From positions 124,001-188,000 of the forward strand of contig NZ_UUPU01000064.1 of the NCBI RefSeq assembly GCF_900591205.1: a stretch of 64,000 nt of DNA, in the 5' to 3' direction. Below the pieces are notes generated by a model that saw only the letters and a program-made list of their open reading frames with translations, ran no database searches and was not told where the DNA came from. The position numbers and the translations under genes are program-made. Shown here piece by piece: positions 9,392 through 18,097 of this stretch (positions are counted from its first letter, which is position 1; every line of letters starts with the position of its first letter). The DNA is from Pseudomonas viridiflava (GTDB lineage Bacteria; Pseudomonadota; Gammaproteobacteria; Pseudomonadales; Pseudomonadaceae).

Positions 9392-10453
9392 ATGCTTGAC
9401 CCAATCTTGAGCCGTTGGCTCGATGTTCAAGCGCAGGCCCTGGATGTGGGCAGTTGCGATCCACAGGAAGTGCTGCCAAGGCTGGCGCAAGCCAATGTAT
9501 TGCGTATCGGTGTGCCGAAACACCTCGGCGGCCTGGGCGGCGATGTCGCCGGCGCGGTGGAAGCCATCGCCAATGTCGCCAGCCATTCCCTGGCAGCGGC
9601 GTTTGTGTGCTGGGGCCAGCGTTCGTTTATCGAGTATCTGCTGCAAAGCCCGAATGAGCGGCTGCGCGAGCAACTGCTGCCGGACCTGCTGGGCGGCAAG
9701 TTGGCAGGCGCGACCGGGCTGTCGAATGCGATGAAGTTTTTGTCGGGTATCGAGACGCTGCAGATCAGCGCCGCGCCCAACGACCACGGCTGGACCCTTA
9801 ACGGCCGCTTGCATTGGGTGACCAACCTGCGCAAGAACGGGTTTGTGGCCGCCGCTGCCATCGAGCATGCCGGTGGCGGCGCGCCGTTTATCCTGGCGAT
9901 CCCGGATTCGGTCGCCGGTTTGCAGCGCTCCCGCGACCTTGAACTGCTCGGCCTGCAATCGAGCAATACGGCGGCGCTGGGCCTGGAAGGCGTGGAGTTG
10001 AGTCGCGATTGGCTGCTGCATGACGATGCACGCAAGTTTTTGCCGGCCGTACGCCCGGCGTTTCTCGGCTTGCAGTGCGGGATGTCGATTGGCTTGGCGC
10101 GCCGTTCGTTGGCGGAAGTCGCCAACCACCTGGGCGCGACCCGCACTGTGTTGCGCGAGGAGCTGGAAGCCTTGCGCGTAACCCTCGATCATTTGGTCAC
10201 CGAACTTAAACATGGCCTGCTGGCCGGGCGCTTTGCCGCCGAGCCGGTGCCGTTGTTCAAGTTGCGCATCGCCCTTGCGGAAACCGCCGCCAGTGCCGTG
10301 CAGCTGGAGTTGCAGGCCAGCGGCGGCAAGGCGTACCTCACCGCTCACGGCAGCGGGTTTGCACGGCGCTGGCGGGAGTCGGCGTTTGTGCCGATCGTGA
10401 CCCCAAGCCTGGTGCAATTGCGTACTGAGCTGCAGCGTCAGGCCAGCCTATGA
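9392..10453 (+). CDS. Acyl-CoA dehydrogenase-like flavoprotein (SfnB/DszC-type)
   Basis: A 353-residue acyl-CoA dehydrogenase-fold flavoprotein with an N-terminal helical domain, central beta domain and C-terminal four-helix bundle. The start at 9392 has AAGGAG at 9378-9383; another ATG at 9388 is out of frame and hits a stop at once. It lacks an obvious catalytic base for true acyl-CoA dehydrogenation. Together with the sulfonate/taurine-type transporter, this points to the SfnB/DszC-like group used in organosulfur oxidation; this role is inferred. It overlaps the ATPase gene by 4 bp (ATGA). Confidence 0.8.
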   Translation: MLDPILSRWLDVQAQALDVGSCDPQEVLPRLAQANVLRIGVPKHLGGLGGDVAGAVEAIANVASHSLAAAFVCWGQRSFIEYLLQSPNERLREQLLPDLLGGKLAGATGLSNAMKFLSGIETLQISAAPNDHGWTLNGRLHWVTNLRKNGFVAAAAIEHAGGGAPFILAIPDSVAGLQRSRDLELLGLQSSNTAALGLEGVELSRDWLLHDDARKFLPAVRPAFLGLQCGMSIGLARRSLAEVANHLGATRTVLREELEALRVTLDHLVTELKHGLLAGRFAAEPVPLFKLRIALAETAASAVQLELQASGGKAYLTAHGSGFARRWRESAFVPIVTPSLVQLRTELQRQASL

Positions 10454-11253
10454 GCCACGCCGTATTGAGCGCCCAGGGGGTTTGCCTGGGGTATGCCGGC
10501 GGCCCGGTATTGCAAGGGTTCGACCTGCATTTGCAGCCCGGCGAAGTGGTCTCGATTCTTGGCCCCAGTGGGGTCGGCAAGTCCAGCTTGTTGCGCGTGC
10601 TCGCCGGTTTGCAGGCGCCACAGGGCGGCAGTGTACGGGTGTTGGGTGAGCCGCTGGACGGCCCGCATCCCCGCGTGGCGGTGGCGTTTCAGGACCCCAG
10701 CCTGTTGCCCTGGCTGAGCCTGGAAAAGAACGTGGCCTTTGGCCTGGACTTCGCCCGCCAGCCGCACTTGAGCGCCGAAGCGCGGCGCCAGCGCGTCGAC
10801 CATGCGATCGCTGCAGTCGGGCTGGAACATGCCCGTCAGCAATTTCCGGCGCAGCTGTCCGGCGGTATGGCCCAGCGCACGGCGTTGGCCCGTTGCCTGG
10901 CGCGCCAGCCGCAAGTGCTGTTGCTGGATGAGCCGTTCGGCGCGCTGGACGAAGTGACCCGCGCCGATATGCAGCACCTGTTGCTCAAGGTCAACCGCGA
11001 GCAAGGTTCGGCGGCGGTATTGATTACCCACGATATTGACGAAGCGTTGCTGTTGTCCGACCGCATCCTGCTACTGGGCAACCGCCCGGCGCGGACCCTC
11101 GGCGAATGGCTGATCGACCTGCCGCAACCCCGCGAAGAACAGGTGGAGGCGATTGGCGCACTGCGCATCGAGATTCTTAAAACCTTACGGCAGGCGAGCC
11201 GCCCTCAACCCAACCCCCTTGAACTGCTGGAGCCTAGCCATGTGTCTGGATGA
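10450..11253 (+). CDS. ABC transporter ATP-binding protein (SsuB/TauB-like)
   Basis: ABC ATPase of 267 residues. Walker A is GPSGVGKSS (38-46, K44), the signature is LSGGMAQR (about 135-142), and Walker B LLLDEPFGALDE (about 158-169) is followed by the switch His in ITHDIDEAL. It matches the SsuB/TauB/NrtD class that energises uptake of sulfonates, taurine, nitrate or related small anions. It is joined to its partners by overlaps: ATGA with the flavoprotein and 14 bp with the binding protein. Confidence 0.92.
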   Translation: MSHAVLSAQGVCLGYAGGPVLQGFDLHLQPGEVVSILGPSGVGKSSLLRVLAGLQAPQGGSVRVLGEPLDGPHPRVAVAFQDPSLLPWLSLEKNVAFGLDFARQPHLSAEARRQRVDHAIAAVGLEHARQQFPAQLSGGMAQRTALARCLARQPQVLLLDEPFGALDEVTRADMQHLLLKVNREQGSAAVLITHDIDEALLLSDRILLLGNRPARTLGEWLIDLPQPREEQVEAIGALRIEILKTLRQASRPQPNPLELLEPSHVSG

Positions 11254-12439
11254 CCTGACCCACTCGCGCCGTGACTTTCTCAAACTTTCGGCGGTGCTCA
11301 GCGCCGCCGGTGCCTTGCCGCTGCTGAGCAGCTTGCAGGCACGTGCCGCCAGCGAGCCGGACGCGCCGGTACGCATCGGCTACTTGCCGATTACCGACGC
11401 CACGCCGCTGCTGGTGGCGCATAACAATGGCCTGTTTGAAGCCGAAGGCATCAAGGCCCAACGCCCGGTGTTGCTGCGCAGTTGGGCGCAGGTGATCGAA
11501 GCGTTTATCTCGGGCCAGGTGAATGTGATTCACCTGCTGTCGCCGATGACCGTGTGGGCGCGCTATGGCAGCAAGGTGCCGGCCAAGGTGGTGGCGTGGA
11601 ACCATGTCGGCGGTTCGGGGTTGACCGTGGCGCCGGGGATCAGCGATGTGAAGCAACTGGGCGGCAAATCGGTGGCGATTCCGTTCTGGTATTCGATCCA
11701 TAACGTGGTGGTGCAGCAGCTGTTTCGCGACAACGGCCTGACACCGGTGGCGCGTGCGGCAGGCAGTGCGATTGCGGCCAATGAGGTCAACCTGATCGTG
11801 CTGCCGCCATCGGACATGCCACCGGCACTGGCCAGCAAACGCATCGACGGTTATATCGTCGCCGAGCCGTTCAATGCCCTGGCGGAGAACCTCAAGGTAG
11901 GGCGCGTGCAGCGGTTTACCGGGGACGTGTGGCGCAACCATGCGTGCTGCGTGGTGTTTATGCATGAACACGACCTGACCAACCGCCCGGAATGGTCGCA
12001 GAAGGTGGTGAATGCCATCGTCAAGGCCCAGGTCTGGACCCGCGATAACCGCGAAGAGGCGGTGAAGTTGCTGTCCAAGGACGGCCCCAACCGGTACACC
12101 CCGCATGCCGCACCGGTATTGAGCAAAGTCCTGGCCCCGGCTGCCGGCGACCGCGCTGCCTACCTGGCCGATGGCGCGATTCAGCACGCCAGCTGGGATG
12201 AGCACCGCATCGACTTCCAGCCTTACCCGTTCCCCAGCTACACCGAGGAACTGGTGCGCCGCCTGAAAGACACGCTGATCGAAGGCGACAAGAAATTCCT
12301 CGCCGACCTCGACCCGGCCTTTGTCGCCAAAGACCTGGTGGACGACCGCTTTGTGCGCAACGCAATCGCGGCAGTGGGTGGTATGAAGACTTTCGGCTTG
12401 CCTGAGGGCTTTGAGCGGACCGAGGAGATTGGCGTTTGA
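11240..12439 (+). CDS. ABC transporter substrate-binding protein, Tat signal
   Basis: Periplasmic solute-binding protein of 399 residues of the NrtA/SsuA/THI5-like fold (VRIGYLPITDATPLLVAHNNGLF after the signal). The start at 11240 places a twin-arginine signal SRRDFLKLSA at about residues 8-17 with an ARA cleavage site near 35; the longer upstream frame lies inside the ATPase gene. Tat export implies folding before secretion, as in CmpA/NrtA-type proteins. The ligand is not known; nitrate, sulfonates, taurine and aromatic sulfur compounds all fit the family. Confidence 0.88.
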   Translation: MCLDDLTHSRRDFLKLSAVLSAAGALPLLSSLQARAASEPDAPVRIGYLPITDATPLLVAHNNGLFEAEGIKAQRPVLLRSWAQVIEAFISGQVNVIHLLSPMTVWARYGSKVPAKVVAWNHVGGSGLTVAPGISDVKQLGGKSVAIPFWYSIHNVVVQQLFRDNGLTPVARAAGSAIAANEVNLIVLPPSDMPPALASKRIDGYIVAEPFNALAENLKVGRVQRFTGDVWRNHACCVVFMHEHDLTNRPEWSQKVVNAIVKAQVWTRDNREEAVKLLSKDGPNRYTPHAAPVLSKVLAPAAGDRAAYLADGAIQHASWDEHRIDFQPYPFPSYTEELVRRLKDTLIEGDKKFLADLDPAFVAKDLVDDRFVRNAIAAVGGMKTFGLPEGFERTEEIGV

Positions 12440-13197
12440 ACAACCGCAGAATCCCGGGCTGGTTGCTCGGGTTGATCGGCTTGGCGGGTTTGCTGTTGCT
12501 GTGGTGGCTGGGTGTAAAGGTGTTTGGCGATACCGATGGCTTGTCGGCGCGCTTTTCCCTGGCGGCCACCTTCAGCAGCCTGTGGGAATTGCTCGGGCGC
12601 GGTGAGTTGTATCTGCACATTGCCGTGAGCCTCAAGCGCATCTTTGTCGGGCTGTTCCTGGCCTTGCTGGTGGGGGTGCCGTTGGGACTGCTGGTGGGCA
12701 GCTCACGCAACCTGGAGGCGGCGACCACGCCGGCGTTCCAGTTTCTGCGGATGATTTCGCCGCTGTCCTGGATGCCTATCGTGGTCATGCTGATGGGGGT
12801 AGGGGACCAGCCGATCTACTTCCTGCTGGCGTTTGCCGCCGTGTGGCCGATCATGCTCAATACTGCGGCCGGTGTGAGGCAACTCGACCCGCGCTGGTTG
12901 CAGTTGAGCAGCAGCCTGAGTGCCACGCGCTGGGAAACCTTGCGCCGGGTGATTATTCCAGGGGTGGTGGGGCACGTGTTGACCGGCGTGCGCCTGGCCA
13001 TCGGTATCCTGTGGATCGTGTTGGTGCCGTGCGAAATGCTCGGGGTCAGTGCGGGGTTGGGGTATTACATCCTCGATACACGAGATCGGCTGGCCTACTC
13101 GGAGCTGATGGCGATGGTGCTGCTGATCGGGTTGTTGGGCTTTGCCCTGGATGCGTTTGCGCGGTGGCTGCATCAGCGCTGGGTGCATGCCGGCTGA
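12436..13197 (+). CDS. ABC transporter permease
   Basis: Inner-membrane permease of 253 residues with about six transmembrane segments and the BPD_transp_1 EAA-type loop (SATRWETLRRVIIPGVVGHVLTGVR). It completes the importer with the ATPase and binding protein. Translation probably starts at TTG 12436, overlapping the TGA stop of the binding-protein gene, a coupling also seen elsewhere in the operon. It is the last gene of the operon; a hairpin follows at 13200. Confidence 0.9.
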   Translation: MNNRRIPGWLLGLIGLAGLLLLWWLGVKVFGDTDGLSARFSLAATFSSLWELLGRGELYLHIAVSLKRIFVGLFLALLVGVPLGLLVGSSRNLEAATTPAFQFLRMISPLSWMPIVVMLMGVGDQPIYFLLAFAAVWPIMLNTAAGVRQLDPRWLQLSSSLSATRWETLRRVIIPGVVGHVLTGVRLAIGILWIVLVPCEMLGVSAGLGYYILDTRDRLAYSELMAMVLLIGLLGFALDAFARWLHQRWVHAG

Positions 13198-13199
13198 TG

Positions 13200-13225
13200 T
13201 CTGGCTTTCCTATGGGAAAGCCAGA
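13200..13225. terminator. Hairpin between convergent genes
   Basis: An 11-bp inverted repeat (TCTGGCTTTCC / GGAAAGCCAGA, 4-nt loop) begins 3 bp after the permease stop and 12 bp before the stop of the convergent lipoprotein gene. There is no T run on either side, so it is a weak intrinsic terminator or an mRNA-stabilising hairpin. Confidence 0.5.
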
Positions 13226-13236
13226 CCCGTGATCAA

Positions 13237-13377
13237 TCAACGGTGGTAGTAACCATGGCCGCCGTCGTCATAACGGTGGTCATGCCAGCCGCCACCGCCA
13301 CCGTGGGGGAAGAAAAAGCAGCCGCTCATGGTCAGCATGATCAGCACGGGAATCAGCAGCGTGATTCGACGCAACAT
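13237..13377 (-). CDS. Small Gly/His-rich lipoprotein
   Basis: A 46-residue protein: a hydrophobic signal (MLRRITLLIPVLIMLTMSGC) whose lipobox LTMSGC gives a lipidated Cys20, then FFFPHGGGGGWHDHR and a short Gly/His/Tyr/Asp tail. It is predicted to be an envelope lipoprotein; the His-rich tail could bind metal, but this is only suggested by composition. It is too short for most gene callers. It resembles in design the small lipoprotein at 63317-63487. Function unknown. Confidence 0.75.
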   Translation of the reverse strand: MLRRITLLIPVLIMLTMSGCFFFPHGGGGGWHDHRYDDGGHGYYHR

Positions 13378-13549
13378 TTGGGAATCCTCTCAGGTACTCA
13401 CAGGGTCGATCGGGCGCTGGGCAAGCCAAATTTTCTCAGCGCCTGTAACATGAGACCCTGCCGACCCCAGTCCATCCCCGTCGCCGGGTATGCACTTGGC
13501 ATGTTCGGCGATACAAAGTGGATACATTTTTCAGGTTCAGGAACCCGTC

Positions 13550-13738
13550 ATGACCCAAAAGCAACGTTTGAAATACTCGATTCTGATCGCCCTGGCCGTA
13601 CTGGCGACGATGTTTGGCCTGTCCTATCTGCAGAACACCGGGGTTATCAGTGAGAAGACGTTCCAGACCATCGCCATTGCCGTCGCAGTGGTTGTGGTGG
13701 TGATCAACGGCATCATGCGTCGCAAGGTCAAGCTCTAA
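13550..13738 (+). CDS. Small inner-membrane protein, unknown
   Basis: A 62-residue protein with two hydrophobic helices (about 8-28 and 38-57) and a basic C-terminus (RRKVKL), so probably a two-pass inner-membrane peptide with cytoplasmic ends. The start at 13550 (MTQKQRLKYS) is preferred to the upstream frame because it begins just before the first helix. It converges with the winged-helix gene at 13748. No family is recognised. Confidence 0.65.
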   Translation: MTQKQRLKYSILIALAVLATMFGLSYLQNTGVISEKTFQTIAIAVAVVVVVINGIMRRKVKL

Positions 13739-13747
13739 GCGCTGACG

Positions 13748-14128
13748 TCAGGCGCGACCTTCGAGTACCTTGGCAGCCTCTTCATGGAGGCTGTAGCTTT
13801 TATCGGCATTCAGGGTGATGACCCCTTCGCTGCACAGGCGCTTGAGCACCTCGCGCACACTCAGAAACGACAACGGTATGCCCAGCTCCAGCAAATGGCT
13901 GTGCACGCCGCGCACCCCCAGAGTGCGCTGGTTGTCGGCTGCGGTGAGCAGCGCGTCGATGACCTTCAGCCGAATCAGGCTGGTGCGCAAGCCGAAACAC
14001 TTGAGCAAATGGCGAATACGCTGGTTGCCTTGCTGTTCGGGTGCGTTGCCGAACGAGTGTGCGCCGTTGCCCAAACCGGCATCGGCGGCCGATGAATGTC
14101 CATCCGTGGGCACTTGCGGGTTGTACAT
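13748..14128 (-). CDS. Fur-like winged-helix protein
   Basis: A 126-residue protein whose residues about 38-120 look like the Fur-type DNA-binding winged helix (LRTSLIRLKVIDALLTA, then VHSHLLELGIPLSFLSVREVLKRLCSEGVI). The metal-binding dimerisation domain of true Fur/Zur is missing, and the N-terminal 35 residues are low-complexity. In some Pseudomonas annotations such proteins are called Fe2+/Zn2+ uptake regulators. It is divergent from pvdQ across a 234-bp gap, so a link to iron-responsive control is possible but unproven. Confidence 0.65.
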   Translation of the reverse strand: MYNPQVPTDGHSSAADAGLGNGAHSFGNAPEQQGNQRIRHLLKCFGLRTSLIRLKVIDALLTAADNQRTLGVRGVHSHLLELGIPLSFLSVREVLKRLCSEGVITLNADKSYSLHEEAAKVLEGRA

Positions 14129-14283
14129 GCAAAAAACTCCTTATCAGAGCCTGATCAGGAAAAATGAGCGCTCTTAAGTAATAAGACGAACGAGCGAGCA
14201 AAATCATGAAGTGTTGGATGTAGAAATTTTGTCGGTATCGGTTTTGTCACGCGTGCGGGCCCGATAGACATAAGCCTCGCGAC

Positions 14284-14307
14284 TAAATTGTTCCGCGTGA
14301 ATTGCGT
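14284..14307 (+). promoter_or_regulatory. PvdS-type iron-starvation box upstream of pvdQ
   Basis: TAAAT at 14284-14288, then exactly 16 nt, then CGT at 14305-14307. This matches the published iron-starvation box recognised by the extracytoplasmic sigma factor PvdS (TAAAT-N16/17-CGT). It lies 55 bp before the pvdQ start, a normal distance for a promoter. Confidence 0.75.
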
Positions 14308-14362
14308 CCTTACGGTGGGGTAGCTACCCCGTGAGGGTGTTCAATTTGACGGTGGAGTCGGC

Positions 14363-16651
14363 GTGATTATTTCCAATCGGTTGTCCAGGGTAGGCGTAGC
14401 GGGGCTGTTGCTCGGGTTGAGCCTTGCCGCAGCGGCGCGGGAGCAGGTGACACAGGCGTCGGCGGATATCCGGCGGACCAGTTTCGGCGTACCCCACATT
14501 CGCGCCAGCGATGAGCGCGGCCTGGGTTTTGGCATTGGTTACGCCTACGCCCAGGACAACCTGTGCCTGCTGGCCAATGAAGTGGTCACGGTGAATGGCG
14601 AACGGGCAAAATTTTTCGGTCCCGAACAGTCGACCCTGGAAGAGCGCAACAACCTCGCCAGCGATGTGTTTTTCAGCTGGCTGAACAGCCCGGATGCCGT
14701 TGCTGCGTTCTGGAAGGCACAAACCCCACAGATTCGGCAGCGTATAGAAGGCTACGTAGCCGGCTATAACCGCTACCTGAAAGAGCGGGGCGCGCCTGCC
14801 CAGTGTCAGGCCGCCTGGGTAAGGCCGCTGGTAACTGATGATCTGGTGAAGTTGACCCGTAGGCTGTTGGTGGAGGGCGGTGTCGGCCAATTCGCCGAAG
14901 CCCTGGTCGGCGCGGCCCCGCCCCAGGCCACGGCCGGTGTGCAGCCAAGCGCCAAAGCCTTTGAGCTGGCCGCCGCCAATCAACAGCGCTTTACCCTGGA
15001 TCGCGGCAGTAACGCGGTGGCGGTGGGGCGTGATCGCTCGTTCAATGGGCGCGGCATGCTGCTGGCCAACCCGCATTTCCCGTGGGTGGGCGGCATGCGC
15101 TTTTATGAGATGCACCTGACCATCCCCGGCCAACTGGATGTGATGGGCGCCGCGTTGCCGGGCCTGCCCGTGATCAATATTGGCTTCAACCAGCATGTGG
15201 CGTGGACCCACACGGTGGATACGTCCAAGCATTTCACGCTGTATCGCCTGACGCTGGACCCCAAGGACGCCACACGCTATATGCTCGACGGCAAATCCAT
15301 CGCCCTCGAAAAAACGCCGGTGACGGTCCAGGTCAAGCAGGCTGACGGCAGTCTCAAACCTGTGGCCCACACGGTCTACAGCTCGCAATTCGGCCCGGTG
15401 GTGCAATGGCCCGGCAAGCTGGATTGGGACAACCATTACGCGTTCAGCCTGCGCGACGCCAACCTGGGGAATGACCGCGTATTGCAGCAGTGGTACGCGA
15501 TGAATCGCGCAAGCAGCCTCAAGGCGCTGCAAACTTCGGTGCACACCCTGCAAGGCATCCCATGGGTCAATACCCTGGCCGCCGATGACCAGGGCCAGAG
15601 CCTGTACATGAACCTGTCCGTGGTGCCCAACGTCAGCGCGGCCAAACTGGCCCAATGCAGCGACCCACGCGCCGGCCTGCAGATGATCATGCTCGACGGC
15701 GCCCACAGCGCCTGCGCCTGGGATGTGGACCCGCGTGCGGCCCAGGCCGGTATCTTCGCGGCCGACCAACTCCCACAGCTGGAGCGCACCGACTACGTAC
15801 AGCACTCCAACGACTCGGCCTGGCTGGCCAACCCCAAGTCGCCGCTGACCGGTTTCTCCCCGGTAATCAGCCAGGACCATATCGGCCTCGGTCCACGCGC
15901 ACGCTTTGCCGTGCAGCGCCTGCAATCCCTGGAGAAGCAACCGATCAGCGTCACCGACCTGCAAAATATGGTCATGGACAACGAGGTGTACCTCGCTGGC
16001 CAAGTCATGCCCGACCTGCTCGAGTTCTGCGCCAAACACCTCGGCAGCGACGCCGTCACGTTGCAGCCCCTGTGCACCCGCCTGAAAGACTGGGACCAGC
16101 ATGCCAACCTCGACAGCGGCCTGGGCCTGGTGCACTTCATCAACCTGGTCGAGCAGCTGCAACAAATCCCGGATGCCTGGCGCGTCGCCTTCGACCCCGC
16201 CCAACCCCTGACCACGCCACGCGGCCTGGCCATCGACCGCGCACCCGTGGCAAAGGCCCTGCGTGAAGCCATGCTGGCCTCCACCGCCGACGTCGCCAAA
16301 CTCGGCCTGGGCGCAGGCAGCAAATGGGGCGACATCCAAGCCTGCGGCCAAACTCCGATCCACGGTGGCCCGCAGGAACTGGGGATCTACAACGCCATGC
16401 AAACCGTGCCAAGGGCCGATGGCAAACGCGAAGTGGTCAGCGGCAGCAGCTACCTGCAAATCGTCACCTTCGACGACCAGGGCCCTCACGCCCAGGGTGT
16501 GCTGGCGTTCTCCCTGTCCAGCAACCCCGGTTCCCCATACGCCAAGGACCAGACGCAACTGTTTTCCGAGAAAAAACTGCGCCCGCTGCCCTTCACCGAA
16601 GCCCAGATCAAGGCTGACCCGCAGTACCAGGAGCAACACATCAAGGAGTAG
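14363..16651 (+). CDS. pvdQ: PvdQ-type N-acyl-homoserine-lactone / pyoverdine acylase
   Basis: Periplasmic Ntn-hydrolase of 762 residues, the same length as P. aeruginosa PvdQ. A signal peptide covers about 1-25. The proenzyme should split itself before Ser216 (in DRGSNAVAVG), which becomes the N-terminal nucleophile of the beta chain. PvdQ removes the fatty acid from the pyoverdine precursor during siderophore maturation and can also cleave long-chain acyl-homoserine lactones. The upstream PvdS box (14284-14307) supports the pyoverdine role. The main alternative is a QuiP/HacB-like acylase, but the length and box favour PvdQ. Confidence 0.85.
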   Translation: MIISNRLSRVGVAGLLLGLSLAAAAREQVTQASADIRRTSFGVPHIRASDERGLGFGIGYAYAQDNLCLLANEVVTVNGERAKFFGPEQSTLEERNNLASDVFFSWLNSPDAVAAFWKAQTPQIRQRIEGYVAGYNRYLKERGAPAQCQAAWVRPLVTDDLVKLTRRLLVEGGVGQFAEALVGAAPPQATAGVQPSAKAFELAAANQQRFTLDRGSNAVAVGRDRSFNGRGMLLANPHFPWVGGMRFYEMHLTIPGQLDVMGAALPGLPVINIGFNQHVAWTHTVDTSKHFTLYRLTLDPKDATRYMLDGKSIALEKTPVTVQVKQADGSLKPVAHTVYSSQFGPVVQWPGKLDWDNHYAFSLRDANLGNDRVLQQWYAMNRASSLKALQTSVHTLQGIPWVNTLAADDQGQSLYMNLSVVPNVSAAKLAQCSDPRAGLQMIMLDGAHSACAWDVDPRAAQAGIFAADQLPQLERTDYVQHSNDSAWLANPKSPLTGFSPVISQDHIGLGPRARFAVQRLQSLEKQPISVTDLQNMVMDNEVYLAGQVMPDLLEFCAKHLGSDAVTLQPLCTRLKDWDQHANLDSGLGLVHFINLVEQLQQIPDAWRVAFDPAQPLTTPRGLAIDRAPVAKALREAMLASTADVAKLGLGAGSKWGDIQACGQTPIHGGPQELGIYNAMQTVPRADGKREVVSGSSYLQIVTFDDQGPHAQGVLAFSLSSNPGSPYAKDQTQLFSEKKLRPLPFTEAQIKADPQYQEQHIKE

Positions 16652-16704
16652 GGCCGGCACGCAAGCCCTTGATGCCAATACGAAATATTTTTGAAATCAA
16701 GGGG

Positions 16705-16733
16705 TTGCAGGCAAAAGCAAATGAGTACATAAT
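16705..16733 (+). promoter_or_regulatory. Candidate promoter for tRNA-Cys
   Basis: TTGCAG at 16705-16710, a 17-nt spacer, then CATAAT at 16728-16733: a good sigma70 promoter about 130 bp upstream of the tRNA. It would produce a long 5' leader to be trimmed from the tRNA precursor. No other gene lies between it and the tRNA. Confidence 0.5.
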
Positions 16734-16863
16734 GGCGCCCATCGAACGCAACGAAGCATTAAAAACTTCAATGTATTCAATGAGTTAGAGTAGAGGCAGG
16801 GTTTTATAGCCCACTCAAGTTTTTATGCGTTGAGTGTTAGAGGTTTTGACACTGATCGTTTGA

Positions 16864-16937
16864 GGCCGAGTAGCAAAATGGTTATGCAGCGGATTGCAAA
16901 TCCGCCTACGCCGGTTCGATTCCGACCTCGGCCTCCA
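16864..16937 (+). tRNA. tRNA-Cys (GCA)
   Basis: A 74-nt cloverleaf: acceptor stem GGCCGAG pairs with CTCGGCC, discriminator T then encoded CCA at 16935-16937. The anticodon loop TTGCAAA between GCGGA and TCCGC gives anticodon GCA. The T arm GGTTCGATTCC is canonical. The part from 16891 onward is duplicated at the far prophage end, so the 3' portion was supplied by the phage and the tRNA stays intact. Confidence 0.96.
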
Positions 16938-16942
16938 CTCTT
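16891..16942 (+). other. attL, 52-bp att core in tRNA-Cys
   Basis: Fifty-two bases from the anticodon stem through the CCA end plus CTCTT are identical to 59519-59570. This is the left attachment site of the prophage; recombination regenerated a whole tRNA here and left the displaced host 3' end at attR. Weaker similarity continues through the terminator. Confidence 0.95.
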
Positions 16943-16946
16943 AAAA

Positions 16947-16977
16947 CCCCGTAGATCAATGGTCTACGGGGTTTTTT
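16947..16977 (+). terminator. tRNA-Cys terminator (phage-borne copy)
   Basis: CCCCGTAGA pairs with TCTACGGGG and is followed by TTTTTT: a strong intrinsic terminator 9 bp after the tRNA. A homologous terminator with the same stem but a different loop lies after attR (59574-59606). The loop differences show that phage and host carry separate versions. Confidence 0.9.
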
Positions 16978-16995
16978 ATTGCCTGCGATTTGATC

Positions 16996-17030
16996 ATCGC
17001 TTCCGCAACTTTTCGGATCGCTTCCGCAAC
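16996..17030 (+). repeat. Direct repeats, candidate integrase arm sites (left)
   Basis: The 14-mer ATCGCTTCCGCAAC occurs at 16996-17009 and 17017-17030, a spacing of 21 bp or two helical turns. The core TTCCGCAA recurs near attR at 59407-59415 and, inverted, at 59469-59476. Position next to the att cores and helical phasing fit arm-type sites of a tyrosine integrase; this is inference. Confidence 0.5.
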
Positions 17031-17242
17031 CCTACCTTTTTTGGGAAACTCAAGAGGCCGTTATCGGTATGGCTTTCCTCGATTGAGCGTGGGATTGTGC
17101 TCGAGAAAAAGGAGCCTAAACGTCCACTCACGGCCAGAAGCGGACGTCAGAGTCGTGCAAAAAAATTTACCCCCTTTAGCGTTCCTGGCAAGTTTCAGGC
17201 GCGAAAAAACTATCGAAAGACAGTTTGCTGCCCGTACTTGAC

Positions 17243-18097
17243 TCACATTTCGTAAGCAATGGCGTAGGTGTTACCGGAGCGCTTGATATGAGCAAAGCCG
17301 AACGCGCCTAAGTGCATGCCAGCGACCATCAAATTATCTGAACTGGCAACATCCAGCAGCCTCGTTCGCGTGGCCGCCGATAGCAGCGGGTCCTGGTCGA
17401 AGGCAATCGTGACGTCGGGGCGCGCAATCTGAATCTGAGGAAAATGAACGATATCGCCCCACACCAGCAGGCTGCCTGCCGCGGACTCGAAGCGGTAACC
17501 GCAATGCCCGACGGTATGCCCAGGCAACGGTATCGCACTGATGCCCGGCAGGAGGTCATTGGCGGTGAATGGGCGCAGGTTTTTCCGGTACCGCTCGAAC
17601 ACCGTTCGTGCAAACAGAAAGTTTCTACGCGCGCGCTCACTGGCCTGACCAAGGTGGCCATCGTCCTTCCAGAACGCTAGCTCTCGCTGATGCAAAACCA
17701 ACTCAGCATTGGCGAAGGCCATTTCTCCCGCTGCGTTCAACAAGCCACCGATGTGGTCGGGGTGCGCGTGAGTAAGCAGAATCGTATCTATGTCACCGGG
17801 TTGCACGCCGGCCAATGCAAGATTGGCCAGCAACTCGCCGCCCCATTGATTGAATCCGCCGGCGCCGGCGTCGATCAGAATCGTTCGGCCACGCCCACGT
17901 ACCAGATAGCAATTGATATGGATCGACGCTGGCTCGCTGATTCCGGCGGCTAACTGAAGTCGGAGCGCCTCCGTTGGCGCGATGTTGGCGAGAAAATCCA
18001 GGCTCGCCCCCAAGTAGCCATCGCTGATGGCGGTGATTGAAAACTCGCCAATTTGCTGGCTGCGAAGTTTCCAGGGATGTATGTCCACGTTACTCAT
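17243..18097 (-). CDS. MBL-fold metallo-hydrolase
   Basis: Metallo-beta-lactamase-fold hydrolase of 284 residues. The zinc motif H110-A-H112-P-D114-H115 is intact, followed by the later His in PLPGHTVGH and Asp in WGDIVHF. The start at 18097 overlaps the TGA of the upstream gene (ATGA), so the longer frame is rejected and the two are translationally coupled. The closest subgroup is lactonase or aryl-sulfatase-like; a quorum-quenching lactonase is possible but not shown. It sits between attL and the integrase gene, as cargo rather than a phage function. Confidence 0.85.
   Translation of the reverse strand: MSNVDIHPWKLRSQQIGEFSITAISDGYLGASLDFLANIAPTEALRLQLAAGISEPASIHINCYLVRGRGRTILIDAGAGGFNQWGGELLANLALAGVQPGDIDTILLTHAHPDHIGGLLNAAGEMAFANAELVLHQRELAFWKDDGHLGQASERARRNFLFARTVFERYRKNLRPFTANDLLPGISAIPLPGHTVGHCGYRFESAAGSLLVWGDIVHFPQIQIARPDVTIAFDQDPLLSAATRTRLLDVASSDNLMVAGMHLGAFGFAHIKRSGNTYAIAYEM

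Noticed and set aside
14324..16678. 784-aa frame antisense to pvdQ
   Set aside because: High-GC mirror frame of a well-recognised acylase; its translation has no family pattern.
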